From positions 1-64,000 of the forward strand of contig CAJNOL010000517.1 in assembly GCA_905250125.1 (NCBI GenBank): 64,000 nt of DNA, given 5' to 3'. The stretch comes from Rotaria sordida. Lineage: Eukaryota; Rotifera; Eurotatoria; Philodinida; Philodinidae. This document shows positions 35,517-48,756 of this stretch, in pieces (within the stretch, counting starts at the first letter, position 1; every line of letters starts with the position of its first letter). Below the pieces are notes generated by a model. The model was not told the origin of the DNA, made no database searches, and saw nothing but the letters and a program-made list of their open reading frames with translations. A program made the translations under genes and the position numbers.

Positions 35517-38500
35517 ATGTCATCGTCGATTATTGTCAAATTAATTTCAGACAATTCAATATATTCTAATTTACAAATACAATCAAAAGATTCTAATTTA
35601 TCAACATCATTAATTATTGGACGTAATGAACAAAGTAAAATAAAATCAACACGTTGTGCTAGACAACAAGGTATATATAAAATGGATTCGAAATATATGA
35701 ATTATTTTGTGTTCAATATTTCTTGAGAAATTGATATATCAACAGTATATTTTTGGTCTATGGAATATTTAAAAAAATAAGAAATTTCGAATTGTACTAA
35801 CGAGAGAACATTTTCAACTAATCAATCGCTTTCTTATCGGAAACTAGTGAGTTATAGGTTTTTTTCTATCTTTTCTGCTGCGAATGTTTTTTTTGTTATG
35901 AAAAGTACGGTCATTTTAATTCATACAACAGATATATGTCAATATTTTAATGTGAAGAGCTTCACTATGACATTATTTTATTCAATTCTCATGTTTGAAA
36001 AACAGAAAAGTTTATTGTTTTATAGACAACTCGATATGCTCTATAATCTGAATAGATCACAAACGATATTGAAAAAATGATTGTTAGTTTGAACAATTAA
36101 TTTTCTAGAAAATCATCATATATATAGACATAAGAGAATTTCTCATGGTCATATTCAGAATTAGCATGATCGATAAGTCATAATCTGGTAGCCTTTGGTG
36201 AGAAAACGATTGATTAGTTAAAGATGTTACTTCATGAGTGTTTCTCTTATCTTTCAACATATGTTTAGTCGGTGTAAACGATCTAAACAATTTTTAACCA
36301 AAAATTAGATAGTCTTGCACTGTCCGATCTTTCCTTTGAGACGCTCTGCGTCAGACTAGCATGTAATAATTCGACATTCAGTAAGTAGTAATTGCTGCAC
36401 TAAAGTATTGATCCTATCTGGTTAGGCTAAGGTGAAATAATCAATAATCTCGTCTCTTTTGAAAAGAGATGACAAGCTACATCAATTCAAATCAACAAAA
36501 GCTGAATAATCATATACGAGAGATTATCACGAGATATTGTTTTTTTTTCCTGTCACTCAACTTGTAATTTAATAGAGAATTATTATATAATTGAATTTGC
36601 TGTTTAATGACATCGTATGACAAGTATAATTTTCTTCAATTTCGAAATATAATTAGTACAACAAATAAATTCTATATTAACTTTGAAATGTCATTAATAA
36701 ATGTATCTAATCATACAGCATTACCAAGTGTAACATGTTGATTGAGCTGATATTTTGTGTATCAAAAGGTCTCTAATGAGACCAGTAAAAATCTAAAAGA
36801 AATTCATCTTCATGTTCTATCCATCGGAAATTATAATTGTTTGACTGAACCTTTTCGAGATCTTGAATGCTGAAAAAAAAAGTTAATGCTGAGCGTTTTT
36901 TTATTTATGAGAACGGATGACTACGTAGTTAGGTATTCAATATCTTGAGAAGAAAACATTCATTTGAGTTAAAATTGCTAGGACATTCTAATTATCTCAA
37001 GATCTATCTATCAGTTCAAATTTCAAGTTAACAACTTATTCGATGAATGAAGATTCGATAAAGTCATCATCAATTCAGATGGATAGAACATGAATACAAA
37101 TTCTTTTGAATTTCTATTAGTTGCATCAAGATCCTATTGACGAGTAAGGTATCAACTCGATCAATGAGTTACACTCACAAAATATTCCATTCTAAGATCA
37201 TATCTTTCAAACATTGAAATCTATAGATGACGTTTACAGATGTTGAAACTATTTAAATTTTCTTTCATTCTTCTTTAACACGAACAGAACTAATTTTTTT
37301 GTTTGTCTTATAGTTTCTCTTCATATTCAAAATGATCAAGTATATATGAAACAACTCGGTACAAATACTTCATTTATAAATCATAAACCTATAAGTACCA
37401 ATGATAAACAAATATTAAATGATGGAGATATACTTCATTTATTAGAGAATGAACATTGTTATACTGTTCGAATTGAACGTTTCAATATTGATAATAAGTC
37501 TATGAAATCATTTTCACCAGCTAAATCGATGCTAAAACGACAAAATACGGATGATGATGAAATATCATTCAAAAAACAAAAAGGTTCAATGAAGAAAATA
37601 GAACAACAATCAGAAAAAGATACATCTGATAATCAAAATATTGATGATTCATCTGAAGAAAATCGTTTAAATTGGATACAACAACAATTAGAAGCTTTAC
37701 ACGACAATGCAAATCAATCGATATTGTTTTTGTTTTGAAAATAATTTCTTTAATCTTCATCTATCTTTAATTATATCTAGATTATTAAATACAACTTCAA
37801 ATCCAATAAAAAAATCAAATTCAACATCTGAAGATATATGGGAAAAACCATATGATGGTCTTGAAATTTTTACTTCAAAAAGAATGATTAGTAGTGAAAA
37901 AGTAAAAAATATATTTTCAAATAAATTTTTATTAATAATAATTTAATTTTAGATTGCAGCATTTGATATGGATGGAACAATAATTTTAACAAAATCAGGC
38001 AAAGTATATCCAATTGATGAAAATGATTGGCGTATTGCTTTTGATACATGTTTTAAAAAATTAAAACAATTATATGTAGATAATTATAAATTAGTTATAT
38101 TTACAAATCAACGTGGTTTAATGAAATCAACATCAACAGATAATTTTAGAAAAAAAATTCAATATATTCAACAAAAATTAAATGTTCCTCTTCAAGTAAC
38201 AAATAGATTTGCTTTGATTGTTTTTTTTTCATGATAATATTTTAATAATATTTATAGGTCTTTGTTGCTATTCATTCAGGTCATTATCGAAAACCATGTA
38301 CTGGATCATGGTCACTTCTTGAATCAAAGGTAGGAAATATATCTCTTATAAAAATTTTTTTTGTACGATTTATTTAGTATAATGATGGTATTAAAATTGA
38401 TAAATCTAAATCGTTCTACGTTGGTGGTGAGAAAATCGAGGAATTTTGTTTTTTTTTTCTTTTGATTAATTGACTATTTGAATTGATTTTTAGATGCTGC

Positions 38501-40288
38501 TGGCCGTCCAGATAAATGGCGAACTAAAGCAAAAAAAGATCATTCATGTGCAGATCGTCTTGTAAGACAGAAAAGAAATAGCATATCTGAAATCGTTAAA
38601 ACTTTTTTTTTTTATTCAGTTTGCTGTTAATATTGGTTTACAATTTTATACACCAGAAGAATATTTTCTTGGATTAAATAAAGTTTCATATGAAATGCCA
38701 AAGTTTGATCCTGTATGTTTTATTTTGTATTAAAAGATAAATTATATATGTTTAGATTATTCTAGAAATCTCTTCGATCAATTCAATCACTTCTTGAACC
38801 GACGACTACTACATTGACATTAAATAAGACTGAAATAATTGTTATGTGTGGTCTTCCAGCATGTAGATTATATCATATATTCTAATGAGACAATGTATTT
38901 AAAGTTTTATTTATTTAGCGGGTAAAAGTTGGTTTGTAAAGAAATATATTCTTCCACATAAATATGAATATGTTAATCGAGTAAGTAGATAATAGACATG
39001 ACTATTTTGTAAATGATAAAGTCACACAAAATTTTTTCTTGTTAGGATGTCCTAGGTACTTGGCAACAGTGTGTAAAAATGACTGAAACGGCTTTGACTA
39101 AAAAACAAAGTGTTGTAATTGATAATACTAATCCTGATAAAGAATCTCGTCAAAGGTGAATTAAGAATTTTTATTTTATTTCGTCGATAAATGAATTTTA
39201 TTTGTTGTTGTTGGTTTTATATAGATATATTGAAGTGGCTAAGAAATTTAATGTTCCATGTCGATGTTTTGTAATGAATGTATCAGTTGAACATGCTAAA
39301 CATAATAATCTTGTATGTTATATGTCTGATTTAAAGGATTAATTGTTGAAGTGATGGGCATTGGATTCTTTTGAGTTTCTATCAATTGAAAAGAAATTTA
39401 GTATTCTCATCTCAAAAGTTTTAATTAGAAAAATACTTATAACACTGATTTTTTCAATGTTTGGTCAGCACTAGCAGACTTTAGTCAGCATATTTTAACA
39501 GTAAAATGAATTAAGTTTCATAAAAAAAAAAACATGCAGAATTGTTTTTACTAATAAGAGAAATTTCCCAACTGATTAATAGCTTTCCAGTCGGGACTAC
39601 ATGCATAATGTAGATTGTCATGAATGATGAATACCTTGAAAAGAGTTTGAATTCTTAGCATTACTTTCGAATTTTGATTTGTAATTTTGTATAGAGAAAT
39701 GCCTTAGCAAGAATAGTTTATGGTGAAAGCTTCAAATCTTTTGATTTGTCTCCTATCCTGAAATACGAATATCGAATCTACTATTATATACGAGTGACGT
39801 AAAAACATTGTATTATCCTAGCCGTATCTTAGGATGTGAACAATGAAAAAAGTCTGAAACTCTAGCAATAAACTCTTCTTAGTAAGGCCTGTCTCGATGT
39901 AAAGTTTCAAGTCGAAATTCAAAAGTAATGCTAAGGACTAGAACTCTTGTGAAGATATTCATAGCTTTTTCAAATCTATATAATGTACATAGTCACCGAT
40001 TCAAAAGTAGTGAATCAGTTGAGGGACTTTCTTCGTAAGCTTTTTTTTTCAACTTATTGTTTATACAAAAAAAATTATTTACAATTTCTTTACTAGTTTC
40101 GACAAATGAACGGTACAGATAAAGCTCATAAAGATGTCAATGAAATTATTATCATGGGTTTCAATAAACGCTATATAAAACCAACAATGGAGGAAGGTTT
40201 TTCAGAAATTGTAATGGTCAATATGCAACCCACGTTTGACGATACTGATATGGAACAATTATACTACCAATATATTCTCGATAAATAA
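35517..40288 (+). CDS. PNKP: Bifunctional polynucleotide kinase 3'-phosphatase
   Basis: Thirteen exons join in phase to 586 residues (human 521): 35517-35670, 37314-37725, 37781-37901, 37953-38195, 38258-38329, 38378-38426, 38494-38561, 38620-38712, 38766-38862, 38919-38980, 39046-39155, 39225-39312, 40097-40288. The N-terminal FHA domain (about 1-100; [17 protein letters not shown], conserved Arg and Ser/Thr contacts) docks CK2-phosphorylated XRCC1/XRCC4 in relatives. A Ser/Lys/Gln linker follows. The HAD phosphatase has the DMDGT nucleophile motif (234-238), LVIFTNQRG and [13 protein letters not shown]. The kinase has Walker A GLPASGKS (433-440), NRDVLGTWQ and VVIDNTNPD. All catalytic motifs are intact, so it should repair 5'-OH and 3'-phosphate DNA ends. 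The exon 2 donor (GTTTTT) is weak, so that border is least certain. Introns 1 and 12 carry foldback elements. AATAAA lies about 65 bp after the stop. Confidence 0.94.
35790..36275. repeat. Foldback element, family C copy in PNKP intron 1
   Basis: TCAACTAATCAATCGCTTTC at about 35815 pairs with GAAAACGATTGATTAGTTAA at about 36202. The arms extend about 35790-35870 and 36150-36240. Non-coding. Confidence 0.65.
36745..37180. repeat. Foldback element, family B copy 4 in PNKP intron 1
   Basis: Left arm with GATATTTTGTGTATCAAAAG then GAGACCAGTAAAAATCTAAA; right arm with the complementary GATCCTATTGACGAGTAAGG region. Arms about 36745-36850 and 37060-37175, diverged relative to copies 2 and 3. Confidence 0.6.
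39550..40055. repeat. Foldback element, family D in PNKP intron 12
   Basis: The left arm (about 39550-39665, CAACTGATTAATAGC and ATACCTTGAAAAGAGTTTGA) is the reverse complement of about 39935-40055 (GAACTCTTGTGAAGATATTC and GAATCAGTTGAGGGACTTTC). A single arm of the same family lies at 14735-14830 in PTPRN intron 8. It ends about 40 bp before the last PNKP exon. Confidence 0.65.
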
Positions 40289-43200
40289 CAATCTTTAATT
40301 CGTTCTCTAGGATTTATTGTGACTTTCTTTAATCTATTTTCTACTAAAGACAATGAATAAATATTAAATGAACATTATTTTTTTTTCCATAATTAAATAT
40401 AACAAGCATTTAAAATCGACGAAAGCTTACTCCTCAATCATAATAAAAGTATTATTCACCAGAAAAGATGATTTTTGGAAATCGAAATCATCGATCTTGG
40501 AAGAAAAATTAAATTGAATCTTAAGAGAGCATCCCATGAAGCCATAAAAAATAGAAGTACTCGTCAAAATTTCAGTTGCTGATTTCGTATTTTCATGAAT
40601 ACTAAGTTTTAGAAAGATCTTATGCATATCACTCTTTTCTGTCCGTATTCAAGAGCTTTCTATTGTATTCAACAATAAAAAACAAGTCGTATTCTTAATA
40701 GCTGAAAAAATTTAATTTTATAATATCAAACAACTATCTGACAGTGATCATTTTTGTGAACAATCAATGAAAAGAATATTATATCAACTGACAAAGAAAA
40801 ATTGCTCTTGTAGTTACTCGATAAAAATAATACTTCTGAAAAGAACGTAGATAAAACAGAATATTACACAAAAATATGAGCGAAGCCTATGACAGAGTCT
40901 CTAGTATATGGTTTTAAAAGTCAGTTCCCAGCAATAACAGCAAAAAGATTTGTTTTCTTTATGAAAATTTAAAGTAATTGCACCGAATAAGAGTGCAGTT
41001 TAACTAGGCTCAATTTATCCGAAGATGTCTCAGTAGTAGTAAGGACTACTATGGTCAAATTATACTACTCGGTATGCAGATATTTTCTCTATGAAATGGT
41101 GAAAGCATTTTTAAAATTTTTATAAAATGATCGAGTAATCAGTGGTAGAACGCAACTGACTAACCGCATTGTTTCAAATAAGTGTGCCTGCGAAAAACTT
41201 TGTATCTAATAAGGACGAGCTCTCCAGCGAAAATACACCGAGGAAAAAAATTTTCGAAAGTCGTATTACATGCGCTTGCTGAACTTCGGGATTGAACCTA
41301 GCATCTATTAGACAATTTATTTCCCACACTTTCATTCATTTTTCTACAGGGGCTTATTGTAGTTCGTGACTTTTTTGTTGAGATATTCTTCGATCAATTC
41401 TATTCATGGCAGCTTTAAATAAGTTCACTATCTCGAATACGAACATTTATGAGAAAAGTTGCATCTAATAAGAGCGTACTCGCATAAATCATATATGAAC
41501 TGTCTCATTTTATTTTATTTCATCCTAGCACGCTATATTGACTACAACATGAATATCTAGTCTTCGAGAAAAGTTTATTGAGCACATTTTCTTGTAGAAC
41601 ATATGAACAGTTGTGCTAGATTAGATAATGTATTGTCATTGTGTATTTTCTATTCCGAAATTTCGGAATTATTCAATACGAATCATTAATTATACATAAA
41701 TTGCACGTGAAAAATGTCGAATAAAAGATCTCAGAGTTGCTTTTACTATACCACAAGAACATTAGTCTTCTCTGAGTGAAGCTCTTCAGTTGATATCAAA
41801 AGGTCTTTTCACTTGGGCATATTCTTTTCAAAATATTAGCCTTGACATTGAACCTTTATTCTAAGAAGATTCGAGATGTTAAAAATCGCTTCAATACTTT
41901 ATTTTATTGAGAATGAGTAAGATATTAGGATGATAATGTTGTTTTTTAGTCTCGATTTGAGAAACACAGTTATGCATTGTTTGAGTTCCATGATTCATCA
42001 TTATCGAAGACAATCCAGGTTTTCTCGTGAACATTGAGTAATTTTTAGGCGGACATTTTTCTGTGCGCTATTTGGGTCTTAACATTCTGATTTCATGAGT
42101 TTGATTTCCTCTCCTCTTTTCATTCTTCCCAATACATTTATGTAGCCTTCATTAGATATATTCAGTTTACTACAATCAAAGTTCTGGTCGTTAGTAACAA
42201 CAATCGACATTACGCAGTCTAAAAATAATTTGATCGTATCAATGTGCACAAAATTTCTGCTTCATTTCAAAACTTCAATATCATTCAAATCGAATCAATA
42301 GATACTTTGTTTTTCCGAAGAAATATACGAATTAGCTTTATAATCCATTGTTAATATGAATAAATGTTTTCACATTTTTGTTTATGCATAAGTATATCTA
42401 TATAAAGACTGCATAATCCACAAATATAGGCAGAAAAAAAAACAATAGAAACACATTAGATACGCATGGCTAGCAAAAATTTTTCTCTTTCTTTCGATAT
42501 TTCTTTCCATCTATGAATCTACAATATTGCATTTGCTTTAGCAATAAATTCAAGACACATGAAAAGAGGGAATTAGTCCAGTTGATTCATTCCTTGCATT
42601 TGTGGATATTTTCATATGATATCATCACTGCCTATGATTAACTAATCGATCTTACCGTCATGAAACACGACATGTGTTGATTCTTTATTTTGATAGAACA
42701 CATGTTCATTGGAATATGTCATATCTATGTAGAAAGCATTCAGGAATGGTTTACAATCCGATAAAAATTCTATTTTTCATTAAAAAAAACATTCATAATA
42801 AGTTTTCCCGACAAACACTGTCTTCTTGATTAACATTGTTAATCGTATTTCATCGCAAGAGACAATCTTTTTTAAACTATTTTTCTCAGTGTTTTGTAGT
42901 GTAGAAGAAACTGTATAACATATAGAAAAATCAGCACGTCATCTCTTCCACTAACTGAATGGCAGCAAATACATGGTACAAAATTGATATGCTTTTTATT
43001 CGAAAGATGGTCAGTCATGAATAGTATTTGACAAATAACTCTGGATCAGTCTATGGTAAAATATCATGTAAATAGCTTATTTCGTTCAGTTTTCGATATT
43101 CTATCATCTGGCATGTAACATGAAAAATTTCGTTAATTTGTTGTCATCTTGAAAACATCAACTTGATATAAATGATTTTTAATAATATTCTTCAAATAAC

Positions 43201-43937
43201 CTCGTCGTCAGTGCTTGAATGTCCAATCAGGTTAACTCTTTATTAATTCAACGAAATGCACGAAAAATTTAGATTTAGAGTTCTTTAAATGATACTGATG
43301 AATATGAATATATGAAATCAGAAACTAAAATGTTGACAATGACTTCAATTTCTACCATGATCTTCGATGACATCACGGAAGACCTCTGAAGAATAAAAAA
43401 TCTCAAGGTAAGATTTTTGTCAGAGAACTTTTAAAATTTACAGACTATTTTTTGTTATTTCTCAACCAACCTGTCATAGTCTTCTTTAGTAAAACCCCTT
43501 TGAAGTATTGACGATCAGTTCTTTTTATATTATCTGAAATTCCTGAATACCTTATCGTAACTGCTCTGTATAATACAAATCTGTCGATTATAACCCATTT
43601 TTCCAAATAAATCTATCTATATCAATTCATCTCTCGATTGTAAAAATGTCAAATAATTCTAAATGTCTTCATCACCACATTCAAACATTATTTCTTATTC
43701 ACTACTCGAGAATAATAGCAATACAAATCAACTCTTCCATCACTATCTAAAACACGATCACACATAAAAATATTGAAAAAGAATAAACTAGAACAAAAGA
43801 CCAAATAACAAATGAGAGCATACATATGATTGGCAAAACAAAAATGAAATATTTTACGCAAGTACGAGAAGGTGTCCTTTGTGAAAGACAACACATTTTA
43901 TAGAACAAAAAAAAAAAAAGGATGTTTATAAATCAAT
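40289..43937. other. 3.6-kb intergenic block, no gene recognised
   Basis: No supportable gene. Short coding-like tracts occur on the minus strand (for example about 42065-42240, reading KLFLDCVMSIVVTNDQNFDC in an open frame of about 55 codons, and about 42590-42680 with two stops). They suggest one or more decayed genes or transposons, but none matches a family I know. The last part holds the 3' flank of GCLC. Confidence 0.4.
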
Positions 43938-46891
43938 TTATTCTTGATTATTATAATGATTTATTAGCGATCGTTTTACTTCTAATTCATTTTCTTTTTC
44001 AACAGCAGCTGAAATATCAAGTGTAGTTTTTGATGACATTCGAGGTAATACTTTAGGACATTCTTCTTCACCATTTGAGATTTTTTTCATTTTCCATAAT
44101 AAATCATAAGTGATTTCATCATTAACAACTGAATCATGTTTATATGCTGAATGATTTGTAACGACATATCGCATCCATGCTGCATTCGTCATCAATGTAC
44201 CTTAAAACCAATATTCAATTTTGTTAGTGCAAAAAAAAACAAAACACTCTTTTTTTTTTTTTTGACATACCAGCTGCTCGTTTACTTATTAGATTTAAAT
44301 ATTGATTAATAGTACATCGTGTATCAGCATCAACTTCAATATTAGATAAATAATCTTGAATAATTTTTAATAGACCAACAAATTCATTCTAAAATTTCAA
44401 ATAAAATAAATTTATTAATTATCTATATATTAACAAAAAAAAAAAAAAACTTACAGATCCATTAATAATCTCATTTATTGTCATAAGACGATGTTCACAT
44501 TCATTGTCTTGTAAAAGTGTTTTTTGAACAGATGCCATACATGGTGTGTCAGGTGTTTTTACTAAATCAAAACAAAATAGAAAATAATAAAATAATATGA
44601 TAATTATTTACCAGTTGAAAGACATTTTCTAAAATGAAATTTTTGATTTAGAACTGCATCACGTTGTTGTGCAGATTGCATATTTTCATCAACCTATTAA
44701 TAAAATAATCATTATATTATTATTGATTATATTTTTAATTTCTTACATTTGATATTGGAATAAGTAAATTTAAATTATATGTCATAATTGCACGTGTTAA
44801 TAAAACAATAAATGTAACTAATGCAGCATTTTCAAAATCAGTCATTTGTAACTATACAATAGAATAATATGATTAGATGAAAATAAAAAATTTTCTAATT
44901 ATTAATTTTTACTTCTGTTGGTCGAAATTCTACACGCCAGCCAATATCACTATTACTTGGTGGTGGTTTAAAACGCATTGCTTGCCAATTAGTAGAATTA
45001 ATATTCTAAGAATAAGAATATTTTTTCTTTTTTTTTTAATTGAAAAGAAAAAAAAACAAAGAAATTTCACTTCAAAATGATCGGTATCTTGTGTATCATC
45101 TAATTGAAGTTTTTCTTCAAATACAGTAACTGTATCACGAACAAATAAATGTGCTACATGTTGAGCTAATAAATGATCAATACCTTGAAAAAATTGAAAT
45201 TCAAAAACAACAAAAGTAAAAAAAAAAAGATTGTTTTAATTTATCTCATCTTACCATGTTCAATAAGTTTACGAAAAGCATCTCCATCTTGAACAATTTC
45301 AATATCATTATACATAGCACTATCTGGTGAAATATAACAATCAACACTTGAATAACGTGATTTATATAAACGAAATCGTTCATTTTTTAATGGCTAAAAT
45401 ATAGAAAAAAAAAATTATTTCGAGAAATAGAATTTTCAACTATTTACTTCAAGACCCCGTTCTTCAGGTGTTCGATCATCTACCATAGCACATAATATAT
45501 TCCATCGACAATCAGTATCAGCTAAATATCCACGCCATATCGGTGATGATGCACTCAATGCTAACTTTAAAAAAAAAAAAAGTACAAAGAAAATAATACA
45601 CAAAAATAAAACAGAATGGATCAATATATATACCATAATAGGAGTTAATGGAGTCAATTGATCGTAAAGAAAACGTGCTTCATCAATTGATTGTGCTTGA
45701 AATGTAACTTGTAAACAACAACAACCCATACCTAAACCCATTGCATCAAGATAAATATGATCTTTAATAGGAGTTGATTCATTAGCATTATTTTCATGAC
45801 CATATATTGATAAATTTTCAATGAATGGTCGAGGAGTATTTTTATCAATAAAAACTACGATAAGAAAAAAAAAAACAAACAAACAATTCATGAAAAGATT
45901 GTTTTGTTTTTGTACGTACGTGGAACATGAAAGGCGACTTTAGATTTACGTCGCATACGAATATTTCGTGTTAATGTTCTGAAGAAAAATAGAATAATAT
46001 AATAATGATTAATTTTATTATATTACTTAAAACGTGGATGATCAGGAAAAATAACTTCATCAGGAAAGAAAAGTGAAGCAGATGCTGATGTACTTGGTGT
46101 TGGTTTATAAACAGGCCAAGTAAAATCAGGACATCCGTTTCTAAATAATTAAATTCTTCTAAAATTGATAATTTTCTTTTTGACAAAAACAAAAATTCAT
46201 ACCGAAGAAAATTTGAAGTGCTTAGAACATACTCATCTTTACCAAGTAATTGTTGACCTTGTTGTCGACTGAAAAATATTTATTTATTTTTGCTTCTTTA
46301 TATTTAATAATAATATTAATATTTACCGTAAACGCATATTTGCTTCCACCATATTGAAATGCACTGGCAAATATCCATAGGGTTTACCAGGCGTACCTTC
46401 AATCATATAATCCTACAGTAAAATAAATAAAAATCGATTCGATTATGTTTGTCTATTTGACTTACTGCATATTCTGGTCGCCATAGTGTTACACAATCAC
46501 TGAATATAAAAAGTTATGTGTTTTTTTTTTTTTTTCAATTCATTTTTATTAATTATAATTCTTACTCAGGATTGTTATTTTCCGGTTCCATAAGAGTGGA
46601 TAAAATTTCATGAGCTTTAAGAACAAGTTGTACTTTTTTCTTTTCATGATCAAAACGTACCATAAGAAATTCAACCTAAATGCAAATATATATATTATAT
46701 ATAAAATTATTTACTTTTGATCAAGAATTTTTTTTTCATACTTCATCACCCCATTTAAGACAATCATTTCGACGATCTTTAAGTTTTTTATAAATATGAA
46801 TAAATTGTTCGATGCCATGTTCACGTATAAATTGTGCATATTTTTTTGTTTCTTCCCAATCTAATGGATGTCCTTGTGTTAGTAAACCCAT
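43938..46891 (-). CDS. GCLC: Glutamate-cysteine ligase catalytic subunit
   Basis: Seventeen exons (transcript order): 46742-46891, 46566-46675, 46466-46499, 46327-46412, 46203-46268, 46027-46140, 45920-45978, 45634-45854, 45448-45564, 45255-45393, 45071-45183, 44913-45005, 44747-44851, 44612-44693, 44455-44561, 44271-44388, 43938-44200. All joins keep phase; product 658 residues (human 637). It catalyses ATP-dependent formation of gamma-glutamylcysteine, the rate-limiting step of glutathione synthesis, in the cytosol. Family blocks seen: [161 protein letters not shown] and [18 protein letters not shown]. The C-terminal about 35 residues are acidic and poorly conserved. Every intron is short. 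No antioxidant-response element of consensus type was found upstream. Confidence 0.96.
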
Positions 46892-48756
46892 TTATTTTTT
46901 AATTTTTTAATAAATCTGTAAAATAAGAAGAAAAAAAAAACTGTGAGATTATATGATATTTGGAAAACAATTGGCAAGTCATGATGACGTTTGCATTTTA
47001 ACATGATGCATGAAAACATATTTTCGAATAAAGTAATCACTTCAAAGATAAGAACAAATATAGTTCTTTTTCGTATCGTAAATAAATGTTGAAGAAAAAA
47101 AAAAAAAACATGAAAATTTAATTGTCTTTTTTAATGAAATAGCAGAACGAAAGAACGAACGAACGAACGAAAGTACAGTATAGTTGAATCATCACTGGTA
47201 TGCTGAAACAAAATGCTTAGTAAGTGGCGCTGTCTAAAAAAAAACATTATGCCTGCCAATTGTATTACTTGATAAAAAAAAATCAATTCTTGTTGTCTAC
47301 TATTTTCTTTCGTTCTTTCTTCACTTATTTTCTCATCAGTGGATTGAAATTATATGTAGCATGTAAGCGCGAGAGAGAGAGAGGGCGTTATAGAACATTG
47401 ATTACATGGATACACATTTGCATAGATTCTTTTTCAGAGAAAGAAAGGTTTTTTTACACAATTCATACATTTCTTCGTACACATACATATAATTCAATCA
47501 AACATAGCACAAAATAACGGTAAAAGTGTATGTATTGTGTAGAAGCACGAAAAGAAAAAAAATCTGTTAAGATTTTTTGATTTAGTATGACACGATTGAA
47601 ATTATATCATGAGTAATGTGATATTTAAGATCAAATGCTTATAGATCACGTTGTGCGAAAATTTTTCTGTCAAAATTTATTACGAATTACACGTATTTAT
47701 GTACTAACGAAAAAAACTAATAAACAATATCGTTTCTTTGTTGTCGCAAAAATTCAAAAAAATGTTATTTCGTGATTTAAAATACTTTTTCTAACACTAT
47801 CATATATTCGAAATCTAATTTTCTGTAAATTATTCATAATGTTTTAAACGAAAAATAGAATTTAAAAAAGTTCTACATAAAACTTATTTCAAAATCTACG
47901 GTTTAAACAGTCGATTTCGATTAGTTGTTATCTATCACGAGATTTGAAGGATTTATCGACGTGATGTATATACAAATTATTGATCTCGGAATACTTTTAG
48001 CATAATTTTTCTGTGTACCGAAAATGAAGCGTTGTTTTTTTCATGTAAATATTTTATTTGACATCACTGTTTCAGATCTGAGATGACTATCATCCTTTGT
48101 AACATTTAAAAAACTTGAGTGAAATGAAATAAGAAAAAAAAAACTACATATTCCTCTCTTCTTAATATAGCAATCAAAGATACTTACAGGATCACGTTTT
48201 GTATGTTACTCGAATCTGCCCTAGAGATCAAGATATTCTGTGGGGTCTATATACCATCTTTATCAAATATCTGGCGATGTTTGTTGCATTTATTTATTTT
48301 TCTATCTCTTTCACAAATGATTAAGTAGGTATTTATTTAAAAAAATTAATTCTGCATACTATCATAACGTTTTATATTTTGTTATCTTTCTAAGATTCAA
48401 AACACCAGATCTTTTAAAAAAATAATAACTGATAGAATTTTTAGATTATATCTCAAATTGTATAAATAACAGATCAACTTCTTATTTTATTCTCCTTATA
48501 GATATATGATATTCACCTAGAATGAATTTTATATGTGACTTACTCTATTAGTCATCAGCTAAACTTGAATATCAATAGAAGAGAAAATTGAGCGAAGTAA
48601 TATGTTGACAATCGTACTGAGATGAAAACAAAGTTATTCATGTCTTTTGACAAAGAACGGAACAAAATCAAAAAATGGATTAAATATAAGTAGTGATATA
48701 AAGGTTAAAGATCATAAAAAACCAAAGCGAAATATCTAGCTAATCTTATACTTATA
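46892..48756. other. Upstream region of GCLC, intergenic
   Basis: Includes a GAAC/GAAA microsatellite at about 47150-47172 and a GA run at about 47371-47382. A CRE-like TGACGT half-site lies at about 46984. Otherwise AT-rich without a recognisable gene. Confidence 0.45.

Noticed and set aside
45436..45891. 151-codon minus-strand frame as a separate gene
   Set aside because: It contains GCLC exons 8 and 9 with the intervening intron read through.
46892..47300. Antioxidant-response element for GCLC
   Set aside because: Looked for TGACNNNGC in both orientations; only a TGACGT half-site with wrong spacing (about 46984) was found.
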